64,000 nucleotides of DNA from contig JADZFO010000056.1 of NCBI GenBank assembly GCA_020849855.1, positions 52,015 to 116,014 on the forward strand, written 5' to 3'. The notes beneath the pieces were generated by a model, which did no database searches, was not told the DNA's origin, and worked only from the letters and a program-made list of their open reading frames with translations. Within the stretch, counting starts at the first letter, position 1. The number at the start of each line of letters is the position of its first letter. This DNA is from a bacterium (GTDB lineage: Bacteria; 4484-113; JAFGCY01). Positions 27,892-35,880 of the stretch are shown in pieces. The position numbers and the translations under genes are program-made.

Positions 27892-30741
27892 TCAGGAGCT
27901 GCTGTCTTCAGCGAACTCGGCCAGCAGGGCGATCGGGCTGCGTTCAGCGCTGATGCTGTCGGCCGGCGCGCTGCCCTCAAGCAGCAGTGCCTGCTGGCTG
28001 TTTGTTGTGCTGAGCAGGTCGCCAAGCACCTCATGCAGGTGCCCCTCAACCAGCAGCAGATTGCCCTCACTGTCCCGCGGCGCGTGCTCCGTGCGGTAGA
28101 TCGAAAGCCGTTTGATCGGCTTCTTGATGCTCACCCCGGCCTCGCTCTTGAGCTTGCGCGTCAGGCCCAGCGTTGTCAGCAGCAGCTCGGCGGGGAGCTG
28201 GCTCAGCGGGGTAAGCAGGCTGCTGTCCTCAGCCCCCATCTCCGGCAGGCCCAGCTGCGGCAGAGGCAGAGGCTCTGGCCAGGGCTGCAGGTGGATGGAC
28301 CACTGCTCGCCGAACTGGCCGAAGTACCAGCTCCAGCATTCCTCCGTGATATGCGGCAGGGCCGGCGCGAAGAGGCGCAGCACGGAAGACAGGGCGATGA
28401 ACAGCGTGGCCTGGGCGCTCAGCCGCAGGTCCACCGGGCTATACCAGGAATCCTTGTTCCACTCGCCGTGGGCATCCACGGCCAGGGCCTCGCCATAAAG
28501 CCGGCCCTTGGACAGCTCAAGGTAGTTATCGCAGAAGTCAGCCCAGAAGAAGTCCTCGGCCGCCTGCTTGGCATCGGCGAACTCGTACTCATTGTTGGCC
28601 CGCGTGGCTTTCTCGATAGTCGCGTTCAGCCGGCCGATGAGCCAGATGTCTGTAGGGTAGGTGATCAGGCTGGCCAGATGCTCATAGGTATTGGCGGTTG
28701 CGGTCCCGCCTGCTCCAGCCAGGCTGGACTGGTCAAGACCTGCGTCTATTGACCGCGGGTCGAAGTCAATCAGGTGCCGCAGGGCAAACTTCGTGGCGTT
28801 GAACAGCTTGTTGATCAGCTTGCGGCCTTCGCCAAGCTTCGTCTCGTCATAGAGCGTGTCGGTGCCCAGCTTGCAGCCGGAGGACCAGTAGCGCAGGCCG
28901 TCGGCGGTGTACTTGTCCACCATCTCGGCCGGCGTCACCACATGGCCCTTGCTCTTGCTGATCTTCTTTCCGCCGGCATCCTGGGCGTGACCGCTGATTG
29001 CGATATCGCGCCAGGGGATCTGCTCAAAGTGGAACCAGGCCTTGGCGATCGTATAGAAGGCCCAGGTACGGATGATGTCGTGGGCCTGGGGCCGCAAGTC
29101 GAAGGGGAAGAGGCGGCTGTGACGGTCCTTCGCCTCCGGAGTTTCCGCGCCGAGGCGCAGCAGTGTGTTCAGCAACGGCGTCACGGAACTGGTCGCCCAG
29201 GTGTCCATCACGTCGGGGTCAGGCGTGGCGATCTCGTTGCCATCCAGGCCGGCAGCGATCAACTCCTCGCGGGTCGGCACGTCAGTAAGCGGGTTGACCG
29301 GCAGGCGGGCGACTTCGGGCAGGATCACCGTGCCCTTGTGGTACCAGACCGGGAAGGGCACGCCGTTATAGCGCTGACGGCTGATGCACCAGTCGCCGTT
29401 GAGGCCCTCCACCCACTGCTCATAGCGCTTGCGCATGTATTCGGGGTGCCAGTTGATCCTGCGGCCCTGCTCCAGCAGCGCTTCCTTGTGGCCAAGGATG
29501 TTCACATACCACTGCGGGGTGACGAGGATCTCGATAGGCACGCCGCCGCGCTCGCTGTGGCGCACGGTGTGCATGATGTCCTTCTGCGCCAGCAGCAGCC
29601 CGGCTTCCTTCAGCTTGCCGCGCATCCACTCCTGCGCCGCCTTGACCTTCAGGCCCTGCATCTCGTTGCCCAGGGCGCGGGCCGCCTCGGGATTGCGCGC
29701 CGGCCAGTCTGATGAGCCCATGTCCTGCAGGCGCTCGCTGATCTTGCCGTCCTTGCCAATGATCACGCGGGTCGGCAGCTTGAACTTTTCCCAGTGCTCC
29801 ACATCGTCCATGTCGCCGAAGGTGCAGCACATCAGGATGCCGGTGCCCTTCTCGGGGTCGGCCTTCTCGGAAGGCAGGATCGGCACCTCCACCTCGAACA
29901 GCGGCGTCACCGCCACCTTGCCAAACAGGTGCTTGTAGCGTTCGTCTTCCGGGTGCGCCAGCACCGCCACGCAGGCCGGGATCAGCTCGGGGCGGGTGGT
30001 GGCGATGGTCAGCGTCCCGCCTACCGGCTGGCCCGGGCCATCGGCCCAGCCAAACTGGATGTCGTGGAAGAAACCGGCGACCTCGCGGTCCTCGATCTCA
30101 GCCTGGGCGATGGCAGTCTGGTCGGCCCAGCACCACTGCGTCGGCGCATCCTTGCGGTAGGCGATGCCCTTGCGGAAGAGGTCCACGAAACTGGCCTGGC
30201 TGATCGCCCGGCTGCGCTCATCGATGGTGGTGTAGAACTCCTTCCAGTCGCAGGACAGGGCCAGGCTCTGCCACAGCGCGATGAACTCCTGCTCGGCTGG
30301 AACGACGACCTTCTGGCACAGCTCGATGAAGGCCTCGCGGCCGCGGGGGGCGTGCGCAGCGATGAACTCGTGGGCCTTGATGCCCTCGATGCGTTCAACC
30401 AGGCGCTCGGTGGGCAGGCCGTTGTCGTCGAAGCCGAAGGGGTAATAAACGTGCTTGCCGCGCATGCGCTGGTAGCGCGCGCTCATATCTGTCTGGGTGT
30501 AGCTGTAGACGTGGCCGATGTGCAGGGCGCCGGATACGGTCGGCGGCGGGGTGTCGATGCTGTAGATCTCATCGCGCTCGCGCGGGCGAAGGCTGCCATC
30601 GGGCATGCTCTCATTGAGACTGAATTCATAGGTCCTGGCTTCGCGCCAGTACTGCTGCCAGAAGCGCTCGCGGGCCAGACCCTCATAGCTCTTGGGCAGG
30701 TCTTCCGCGCTGGCCACTGGTTTGGGGTATTCGTAGCTCAC
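27892..30741 (-). CDS. valS: valyl-tRNA synthetase, type-2 form
   Basis: 949 residues from GTG 30741. HIGH motif in TVSGALHIGHVYSYTQTDM near 75, KKISKSKG near 594, WCISRQRYNGVPFPVW near 445-460, and the CP1 editing domain (TIATTRPELIPACVAVLAHP near 245). The forms PPTVSGALHIGH and DDNGLPTERLVE place it with the archaeal/rickettsial-type ValRS (type 2) rather than the usual bacterial form, and the long C-terminal coiled-coil arm is absent. It charges tRNA-Val. Transcribed from a leaderless promoter. Confidence 0.95.
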   Translation of the reverse strand: MSYEYPKPVASAEDLPKSYEGLARERFWQQYWREARTYEFSLNESMPDGSLRPRERDEIYSIDTPPPTVSGALHIGHVYSYTQTDMSARYQRMRGKHVYYPFGFDDNGLPTERLVERIEGIKAHEFIAAHAPRGREAFIELCQKVVVPAEQEFIALWQSLALSCDWKEFYTTIDERSRAISQASFVDLFRKGIAYRKDAPTQWCWADQTAIAQAEIEDREVAGFFHDIQFGWADGPGQPVGGTLTIATTRPELIPACVAVLAHPEDERYKHLFGKVAVTPLFEVEVPILPSEKADPEKGTGILMCCTFGDMDDVEHWEKFKLPTRVIIGKDGKISERLQDMGSSDWPARNPEAARALGNEMQGLKVKAAQEWMRGKLKEAGLLLAQKDIMHTVRHSERGGVPIEILVTPQWYVNILGHKEALLEQGRRINWHPEYMRKRYEQWVEGLNGDWCISRQRYNGVPFPVWYHKGTVILPEVARLPVNPLTDVPTREELIAAGLDGNEIATPDPDVMDTWATSSVTPLLNTLLRLGAETPEAKDRHSRLFPFDLRPQAHDIIRTWAFYTIAKAWFHFEQIPWRDIAISGHAQDAGGKKISKSKGHVVTPAEMVDKYTADGLRYWSSGCKLGTDTLYDETKLGEGRKLINKLFNATKFALRHLIDFDPRSIDAGLDQSSLAGAGGTATANTYEHLASLITYPTDIWLIGRLNATIEKATRANNEYEFADAKQAAEDFFWADFCDNYLELSKGRLYGEALAVDAHGEWNKDSWYSPVDLRLSAQATLFIALSSVLRLFAPALPHITEECWSWYFGQFGEQWSIHLQPWPEPLPLPQLGLPEMGAEDSSLLTPLSQLPAELLLTTLGLTRKLKSEAGVSIKKPIKRLSIYRTEHAPRDSEGNLLLVEGHLHEVLGDLLSTTNSQQALLLEGSAPADSISAERSPIALLAEFAEDSSS

Positions 30742-30747
30742 AGGGGT

Positions 30748-30753
30748 ATTTTA
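30748..30753 (-). promoter_or_regulatory. -10 hexamer of leaderless valS
   Basis: TAAAAT on the minus strand ends exactly 6 bases before GTG 30741; no Shine-Dalgarno is possible in that space. Confidence 0.65.
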
Positions 30754-30841
30754 GTCGGGGACAAGTTGTTTCTTTCGTCATCTCGGGCCGCTGCGAAAGA
30801 AGTATGCCTGCGAACAGTGGATCTGTGTGGCGAAGATGGGC

Positions 30842-30847
30842 TAAGAT
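30842..30847 (+). promoter_or_regulatory. -10 hexamer, leaderless start
   Basis: TAAGAT ends exactly 6 bases before ATG 30854, divergent from the valS promoter about 90 bases away. Confidence 0.55.
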
Positions 30848-30853
30848 TCGATA

Positions 30854-31500
30854 ATGCGAAACAAGCTACTTGCTGCGATCGTGTCCTTTGTCTGCCTCCC
30901 GGCGCTGGCTGCCTGCGATAACGATGGCATAGCGGGGTCCTTTGGGGGCCCGCTGAAGACTATTACCTTGTGGCCGCATCGGCGGCTGCTGGATTTGCAG
31001 CCGGGGGCACAGCGGCTCAGGCTCTCGAGCTGTTCTCTATCGACAATATGGCCGGTGTGCGTTTCAGTACCGGGCTTGGGCGCTACAGCTATGAAGGTGG
31101 CGGAGGATTCGATCACATGGAACTGCATAATGGTCTGAGCTTCATCTATCACACGCTTGAGGGCGATCTTGCCGGGGTGGACATTTCGCGCGAGGATCAG
31201 CGCTACCTGGGTATCGACATGGACAGCGGGGTCGCGCACTATGACATGGATCTGGAAAGCAATGATGAGCAGTGGGACCAGTTGCATTTGAAGGGCGAGT
31301 TTCTGGTGGCTGATGCCCAAACGGTTCTGGACCAGATCGGCAGCCTGGAAGTTATCGATGGTGTCTTTAACGAAGTCCGTTTGTCTGAACGCAGCTTTGA
31401 CGTGCGGTGGACGCTCAGCGGCTTTCACAACGGTAAGTACTTTACGGAGACTTTCAGCCAGCCCTTCCGCTTTGAGCGCCATGACGTGCTGGTCAGCTGA
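30854..31500 (+). pseudogene. lipoprotein gene with a frameshift in a G-run
   Basis: The frame from ATG 30854 gives a lipoprotein signal (LLAAIVSFVCLPALAACDNDG) and then leaves the coding path. From about 30950 a second frame (-1) continues as GPAEDYYLVAASAAAGFA and runs to TGA 31498. Both halves join smoothly (GSFGG-PAEDYY) if the five-G run at 30944-30948 had six G. The combined product would be about 215 residues, beta-rich (GVRFSTGLGRYSYEGG, HYDMDLESNDEQWDQLHLKG, FNEVRLSERSFDVRWTLSG). A mutation, phase-variable homopolymer or sequence error are all possible. Function unknown. Confidence 0.7.
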
Positions 31501-31523
31501 GTTCATCTGGCTCTGCTCTGTGA

Positions 31524-31556
31524 AACTCGGTTGACTCTGTTAACTCCGTTTGGATC
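31524..31556 (+). repeat. dispersed ACTCGGTT repeat, copy 1
   Basis: ACTCGGTTGACTCTGTTAAC then TCCGTTTGGATC. Two related copies form an inverted pair at 34148-34175 and 34268-34294. Confidence 0.6.
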
Positions 31557-31562
31557 TCGGCC

Positions 31563-32942
31563 CTACAGCATACCCAGTACATCCTCAATACGGCGGCTGA
31601 CCGGCAGCTCCTGGCCGGCGACACTGTCCTCCATCAGCGGGTCATAGCTCAGCGCGGCCTCGGCTTCGCGCAGCAGGCACAGGTCCCTTGATGGCGCGCC
31701 TACAACCAGGATCTGCTCCGGCTCCACATCCAGCGCGGCGCTAAGCTTCCAGATCACGTTGGAGGGGCAGATCTTGTGCAGTGCGCAGCCCCGGCGGTTC
31801 TTGAATGCTGAAGGAAAGCGCACTCTGCCGCTGTTGCGCACGTCTTCGAAGTGCAGCGAAGGCGCGATGGCAAAGTCGGCGAAAATTCGCCGGCGGACTA
31901 TCTCCGCGCCGATGTAGAAGGCATCGGTGACCACGCCGACTTTGCGGCCGGCCTTGCGCAGTGCCCGCACAGTTTCAAGTACCCCCGGGTTGATCTCCGC
32001 CTCGCGCGCCGCTTCCTCAAACTGCCTGCGCTCCAGGCCGGCCAGCGCTTCGGCCAGGCGGCTGATCCGCTCCTCCGGGTCCAGGCCGCGCTGGGACAGC
32101 AGGCTGGCCACCTCCCTCCCGCGCTGATGACGGCGCGCCACCTCAAAGGCGAAGGTGCCGCGCAGCACGACGCGGTCCAGCCCCAGCAGCACAATCGGGT
32201 CGTGGCCGTGCATACCGTGCAGGCTGCTGCTCAGCTCGGACTCCGTGTGACGCTCAATCTCCCAGACTTCATCCAGCAGCTTCTCGTCCAGGCGTCCATG
32301 CCTGCGCGCGCGCTGCAGGATGGTGCGCGTCACCTGCCGCGCCATGCGGCCCAGGCGCTCCAGGCTCTGGCTGTCATGCGTGATGTGCCCGACATCAACC
32401 TGTGCGATGCGCAGGCCGCCCATTGCGGCGTCGATCAGCAGGCCGACATCCACGCCATAGTCGTTCTCGAAGCTCATCCCGGCAAGCGCGGTTTTGCGCG
32501 CGGCGATCAGCCCGCCCAGGGGCTGGACGATCCAGCTCACCTCCGGGAAAAAGACCTCCAGCAGCGGCCGCGCGGTGAGCATCGTCACCCGGCCCGCCTC
32601 GCGGCTGAACTGGCCCTTGACCAGGTCCACGCGGCTGCTGAGCAGCGGCTCGGCCAGCGTGCTGATCAGGTTCTGGCTGAAATCTGTCAGGTCCCCGTCC
32701 ATGAAGACCAGAAGTTCGTTACGGGCCAGCAGCAGCCCGTCATGCATCGAAGCGCCCTTGCCCAGCATGCTGCTGGTCTGGACCTTCGCCCCGGCCGCCG
32801 CGGCTGTCTCCGGCGTACCATCAGTGGAGCCATCGTCGATCACAATGACTTCGTCAACATTTGGATCGGCGAGCGCGAACTGCACTATTCTGCCAATCGT
32901 CGGCGCTTCGTTAAGCACCGGGATAATGACGCTGAGCATCAT
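31563..32942 (-). CDS. glucosyl-3-phosphoglycerate synthase-like GT fused to HAD-like domain
   Basis: 459 residues. Residues 1-235 are a GT-A glycosyltransferase: SVIIPVLNEAPTIG, VIDDGSTDGTPE near 33-44, metal-binding MDGDLTDF near 80, then GRVTMLTARPLLEVFFPE and QPLGGLIAARK, a signature of glucosyl-3-phosphoglycerate synthases (GT81), plus YGVDVGLLIDAA. From about 245 to 459 a HAD-like domain follows, with VRALRKAGRKVGVVTDAF as motif II. However HAD motif I reads LLGLDRVVLRG, where family members have D-x-D-x-T/V; the nucleophile Asp appears to be Gly. GGGAGGGA precedes ATG 32942. Probable role: glucosylglycerate (compatible solute) synthesis, with the second step not assured. Confidence 0.85.
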   Translation of the reverse strand: MMLSVIIPVLNEAPTIGRIVQFALADPNVDEVIVIDDGSTDGTPETAAAAGAKVQTSSMLGKGASMHDGLLLARNELLVFMDGDLTDFSQNLISTLAEPLLSSRVDLVKGQFSREAGRVTMLTARPLLEVFFPEVSWIVQPLGGLIAARKTALAGMSFENDYGVDVGLLIDAAMGGLRIAQVDVGHITHDSQSLERLGRMARQVTRTILQRARRHGRLDEKLLDEVWEIERHTESELSSSLHGMHGHDPIVLLGLDRVVLRGTFAFEVARRHQRGREVASLLSQRGLDPEERISRLAEALAGLERRQFEEAAREAEINPGVLETVRALRKAGRKVGVVTDAFYIGAEIVRRRIFADFAIAPSLHFEDVRNSGRVRFPSAFKNRRGCALHKICPSNVIWKLSAALDVEPEQILVVGAPSRDLCLLREAEAALSYDPLMEDSVAGQELPVSRRIEDVLGML

Positions 32943-33040
32943 TGTCCCTCCCTGCGTCGAGATTGTGGGGGCTTTGTTTCTGGACGTATTTTAGGAGCAT
33001 TGTGTTCGGCTGAGGCTGTTCTGTGCGAATCACGCGGCGC

Positions 33041-33046
33041 TAGAAT
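33041..33046 (+). promoter_or_regulatory. -10 hexamer, leaderless start
   Basis: TAGAAT ends 7 bases before ATG 33054, which sets the start of the GNAT gene (the open frame extends far upstream). Confidence 0.6.
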
Positions 33047-33053
33047 CAGGGCT

Positions 33054-33545
33054 ATGAGCTATGCGGAGCGCTTCAGCACGGCCGACGGCGATTTCCTGAT
33101 CAGCGATGAGCGGGAGCTGCTGGACTTCGAGATCCTGCAGGTCCTGCTGGGTCAGACTTACTGGACCCCCGGCATCAGCATGGAGCAGCTGAGGCGTCAG
33201 GTGGACAACTCCAGCCTGGCCTTCGGGCTGTATGAGATCGACCCCGAGGAAGGGCCGGCACCGCTCTTCATCCGCGGCCAGGTGGGCTTCGCCCGGGTGA
33301 TCAGCGACCTGACCCGCTTTGCCTATCTCAGCGATGTGATCATCAAGCCTGAACTGCAGCGCCGCGGCCTGGGCCAGCGCCTGGTGGAGGCCGCGCTGGC
33401 GCACCCGGAACTGAAGGACGTTAAGCGCTGGACCCTGATGACGGACGACGCGCACGGCGTGTACGAGAAACTGGGCTTCAGCCCGCTGGGCAAGCCCGAG
33501 CGCTGGATGGAGAAGAAACACCCCGGCGGTGGGCAGTGGCTTTGA
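33054..33545 (+). CDS. GNAT-family N-acetyltransferase
   Basis: 163 residues. The acetyl-CoA-binding motif A is seen as DVIIKPELQRRGLGQRLVEAAL near 94-115, and the C-terminal TDDAHGVYEKLGFSPLGKPERWM motif is typical of the YjdJ/ArgA-like GNAT branch. N-terminal part: FEILQVLLGQTYWTPGISMEQL. Substrate unknown. The start is fixed by the leaderless promoter. Confidence 0.9.
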   Translation: MSYAERFSTADGDFLISDERELLDFEILQVLLGQTYWTPGISMEQLRRQVDNSSLAFGLYEIDPEEGPAPLFIRGQVGFARVISDLTRFAYLSDVIIKPELQRRGLGQRLVEAALAHPELKDVKRWTLMTDDAHGVYEKLGFSPLGKPERWMEKKHPGGGQWL

Positions 33546-33575
33546 AAGCTTCAGCATGGCTGGCTGCGGCCCGGT

Positions 33576-33581
33576 TATAAT
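33576..33581 (+). promoter_or_regulatory. -10 hexamer for membrane-anchored protein gene
   Basis: A perfect TATAAT. A GTG lies 6 bases after it but opens a short out-of-frame reading of 19 codons overlapping the real start; the gene itself begins at ATG 33640 with a CAGGAACA-type ribosome site. So the leader is about 50 bases and might carry a small upstream ORF. Confidence 0.55.
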
Positions 33582-33639
33582 CCGCCGGTGAGGGTCTGGC
33601 CCTGCCGGGCCGCGCGAGGGTTCGCGCCAGGAACAACTG

Positions 33640-34140
33640 ATGAGTGAAGATGTCGTTGCTGTCTGGCTGATTTTCGGCCTGATGCCGATCGTCGGCCTGA
33701 TCGCCATGTTTGTGCGGCGCATGCGCCGGGAGGATATGGACCGCTTCGCCAGCCGCCTGCGCGGCGGGGTGCAGGTCCCGGGCGGCGAGCCCCTGCCCGA
33801 CGGCAAGACCATGATCGAGCTGGAAAAGCTGCGCCTGGCCGACCGCGACAAGGCCCGCCAGCTCTTCGAGCGCCTGACGATGGAGAAGCTCGACGTGGTG
33901 AAGACCTCGATCCAGAGCGGTTATAAGGAAGAGGAGCTGACCCGCCTGGATGAGCGCCTGGAGCGCATCATCGGCTCGGAGCGCCTGCAAAGGCTGCTGG
34001 ATGAGAGCACTACTCCGGCGCAGCCCGGTCCCGCTCCGCAAAGCCGCGTACCAGGCCCGGCAAGCGCTGAGCTGTCCAGCGCGGATCTTGGCTCGTCAAG
34101 CGGCGAGGCTGCCGCAGCACGCCAGAGCACGTCCGGCTAG
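33640..34140 (+). CDS. membrane-anchored coiled-coil protein
   Basis: 166 residues: one N-terminal helix (VWLIFGLMPIVGLIAMFV, residues 8-25), then a charged helical region (RMRREDMDRFASRL; IELEKLRLADRDKARQLFERLTMEKLDVV), and a low-complexity Pro/Ser/Ala tail from about 125. It probably faces the cytoplasm. No family recognised. Confidence 0.75.
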   Translation: MSEDVVAVWLIFGLMPIVGLIAMFVRRMRREDMDRFASRLRGGVQVPGGEPLPDGKTMIELEKLRLADRDKARQLFERLTMEKLDVVKTSIQSGYKEEELTRLDERLERIIGSERLQRLLDESTTPAQPGPAPQSRVPGPASAELSSADLGSSSGEAAAARQSTSG

Positions 34141-34147
34141 GATTATT

Positions 34148-34294
34148 CGATCCAAATGAGTTAACCGAGTTAACCGGGCTAAGCCGAGTGCAAGGCATCT
34201 GTTTCGAAAAGTGATGCTTGGTCTTAGACACCCTTGGAATGGCTTCTGGGTTTCTCTGTTGAACTTCGTTTACTCGGTTTACTCCTTTGGATCG
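34148..34294. repeat. inverted pair of the dispersed ACTCGGTT repeat
   Basis: Copy at 34148-34175 (GATCCAAATGAGTTAACCGA, minus orientation) and copy at 34268-34294 (GTTTACTCGGTTTACTCCTT, plus orientation) enclose about 90 bases. They match the single copy at 31524. No gene lies between; the 160-base spacer separates two convergent genes. Confidence 0.6.
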
Positions 34295-34303
34295 CATTAC
34301 TCT

Positions 34304-35140
34304 TCAATCGAAGCGGAAGCCCGGGGCGATCTCTTCCTCGAAGATCATCAGCATCGCGGCGAAAGCGCGTTTGGCTGCCTTTTCGTCATAGGCCGCGCCC
34401 TTGCTGGGGTCATTGCCCGCGCCTTCCTCGGTGAAGGCGTGCACCGCGCCGCCGTACTTGTAGAGCTGCCAGTCCACCTTGTGCTCGCGCATCTGCTGCT
34501 CAAAGGCTGCCAGATCCTCGGCTGCGACGAAGGGGTCATCCGCGCCATGCAGCACCAGCACCTTGCACTTGACGTCCACCGGCAGGGCCGGGTCTGAGGC
34601 GTCAAGGCCGCCGTGGAAGGAAACAACGCAGTTGATCTCCGCGCCGGAGCGCGCCAGTTCCAGTACGCCGGTGCCGCCAAAGCAGAAGCCGATGGCGGCG
34701 CAGCGCGCCGGGTCCACATTCGGCTGGCCCTTCAGGATGTCCAGCGCGGCGTTCATCCGCCGGCGGAAAAGCGTACGGTTGCCGCGCACCGGCCCAGTGG
34801 CGGCGCGTGCTTCTTCGGGATTTTTCGGACGCACGTCCACGCCGTACATGTCGCCGCAGAAGACCACATAACCCATCTGGCTCAGCGCGCGGGCGTACTG
34901 CTTCTCGTTCTCGCCGATGCCCATCCAGGCATGGCAGATCAGTACGGCCGGCCGCGGCCCTGAATCGGTAGTCAGGAAGAGCAGGCCTTCCATCGCTGTG
35001 CCGTCGACGCTGTAGGCCACAGCTTCGCCGTTCATAGCGTTGTTGAATGTGTCGTCGGCCATCTCCGGTTCGGCGAGGGCAGCCGTGGCCAGCAGCGCCG
35101 TGAAGAGCAGGGTCGCGAGGATGCAGTGGATTGTACGCAT
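34304..35140 (-). CDS. secreted dienelactone hydrolase-family protein
   Basis: 278 residues from ATG 35140 with a Sec signal (TLLFTALLATAALAEPE). Alpha/beta hydrolase of the DLH family: CHAWMG near 90, nucleophile Cys in GFCFGGTG near 151, Asp in HGADDPF near 201, His in GAVHAFT near 233. Many family members hydrolyse small esters or lactones; substrate unknown. The open frame upstream runs through a REP palindrome, and the promoter position supports the shorter start. Confidence 0.92.
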   Translation of the reverse strand: MRTIHCILATLLFTALLATAALAEPEMADDTFNNAMNGEAVAYSVDGTAMEGLLFLTTDSGPRPAVLICHAWMGIGENEKQYARALSQMGYVVFCGDMYGVDVRPKNPEEARAATGPVRGNRTLFRRRMNAALDILKGQPNVDPARCAAIGFCFGGTGVLELARSGAEINCVVSFHGGLDASDPALPVDVKCKVLVLHGADDPFVAAEDLAAFEQQMREHKVDWQLYKYGGAVHAFTEEGAGNDPSKGAAYDEKAAKRAFAAMLMIFEEEIAPGFRFD

Positions 35141-35146
35141 GCCGGG

Positions 35147-35152
35147 ATGATA
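35147..35152 (-). promoter_or_regulatory. -10 hexamer, leaderless start
   Basis: TATCAT on the minus strand ends exactly 6 bases before ATG 35140. Confidence 0.55.
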
Positions 35153-35161
35153 ACCCAGGGA

Positions 35162-35186
35162 TGTAGGGTGCACGCGTGCGTGCACC
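35162..35186. repeat. REP palindrome, left of RAYT gene
   Basis: 25 bases that are the exact reverse complement of 35812-35836. Each copy is itself a hairpin: GGTGCACG stem, 4-base loop, CGTGCACC. It lies 5 bases after the RAYT stop. Confidence 0.9.
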
Positions 35187-35190
35187 TTCT

Positions 35191-35787
35191 TCATAGCGAC
35201 TTGAGGTATCGATCATAACTATCCAGCCATTTGTAGAAACCGGCTTCACCACTTCTTCGCGGGTTCTCGCGGTCCAGTTCCCACTGGCGTGGGTTATTGC
35301 GAATGTACTCACGAATTCGTTCCAATGCCCTTTCGTGGCGAACCACATGTTCGTGAAAGCCGCTCTGCCAAATTTGATCCGCAGTACCAGTCATCCGGCG
35401 CCACTCTCGTGTAACCGCAGCCTTAAAGGAGCCTATGATCGCGCCCAGCGACCCTGCCAGCACTCCGCCTTCGCCGGGTTGAACTTCATTGCGTGCTCCG
35501 TCCTTCAAGACCTGCTGAAAGGTGACGGGATCAGCATGCAGAAACAGGATCAGGTGTAGGTGGTTGGGCATGATCACGAAGCTGTCTACGCGGACATGTG
35601 TGCCGTGATGGTCTGCAATAGTCCCCAGCATATGCAGCACCAACTTGCCGAGTGCGCTGAGCATCACTTCCGAGCTGAGCAATTCTCCAAACAGCATGCG
35701 TCGGCCCTGGGTGCAGATGGTGACAAAGTAAGCTCCGGGGCTGCGGTAATCGTAGTGCTTTAGTCGGGTGTACTTACGATCAGGCAT
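35191..35787 (-). CDS. REP-associated tyrosine transposase (RAYT)
   Basis: 198 residues of the Y1/IS200-like superfamily. HUH motif in MPNHLHLILF near 75, catalytic Tyr in REYIRNNPRQW near 159, YFVTICTQGRRMLFG near 20-34, and FHEHVVR near 145, all standard for RAYTs. These single-copy transposase relatives bind and process palindromic REP sequences. It is flanked by an exact inverted pair of REP hairpins, as expected. It is located between two chromosomal genes with its own leaderless promoter. Confidence 0.95.
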   Translation of the reverse strand: MPDRKYTRLKHYDYRSPGAYFVTICTQGRRMLFGELLSSEVMLSALGKLVLHMLGTIADHHGTHVRVDSFVIMPNHLHLILFLHADPVTFQQVLKDGARNEVQPGEGGVLAGSLGAIIGSFKAAVTREWRRMTGTADQIWQSGFHEHVVRHERALERIREYIRNNPRQWELDRENPRRSGEAGFYKWLDSYDRYLKSL

Positions 35788-35793
35788 TAAGGG

Positions 35794-35799
35794 ATTTTA
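35794..35799 (-). promoter_or_regulatory. -10 hexamer of leaderless RAYT gene
   Basis: TAAAAT on the minus strand ends exactly 6 bases before ATG 35787; same hexamer and spacing as valS. Confidence 0.6.
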
Positions 35800-35811
35800 G
35801 CAAGAAGAAGT

Positions 35812-35836
35812 GGTGCACGCACGCGTGCACCCTACA
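35812..35836. repeat. REP palindrome, right of RAYT gene
   Basis: Exact reverse complement of 35162-35186 over 25 bases, with the GGTGCACG/CGTGCACC hairpin. Confidence 0.9.
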
Positions 35837-35880
35837 GAATCTCCCACCTGTACCTTGCTGCACCCATCACTCAGCATTCG

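Noticed and set aside
30944-30960. programmed -1 frameshift signal
   Set aside because: The in-frame heptamer does not fit X-XXY-YYZ, and no downstream pseudoknot is obvious; a run-length change is simpler.
33588-33647. 19-codon upstream ORF starting at GTG after TATAAT
   Set aside because: It has the promoter spacing but no protein-like content; mentioned only as a possible leader peptide.
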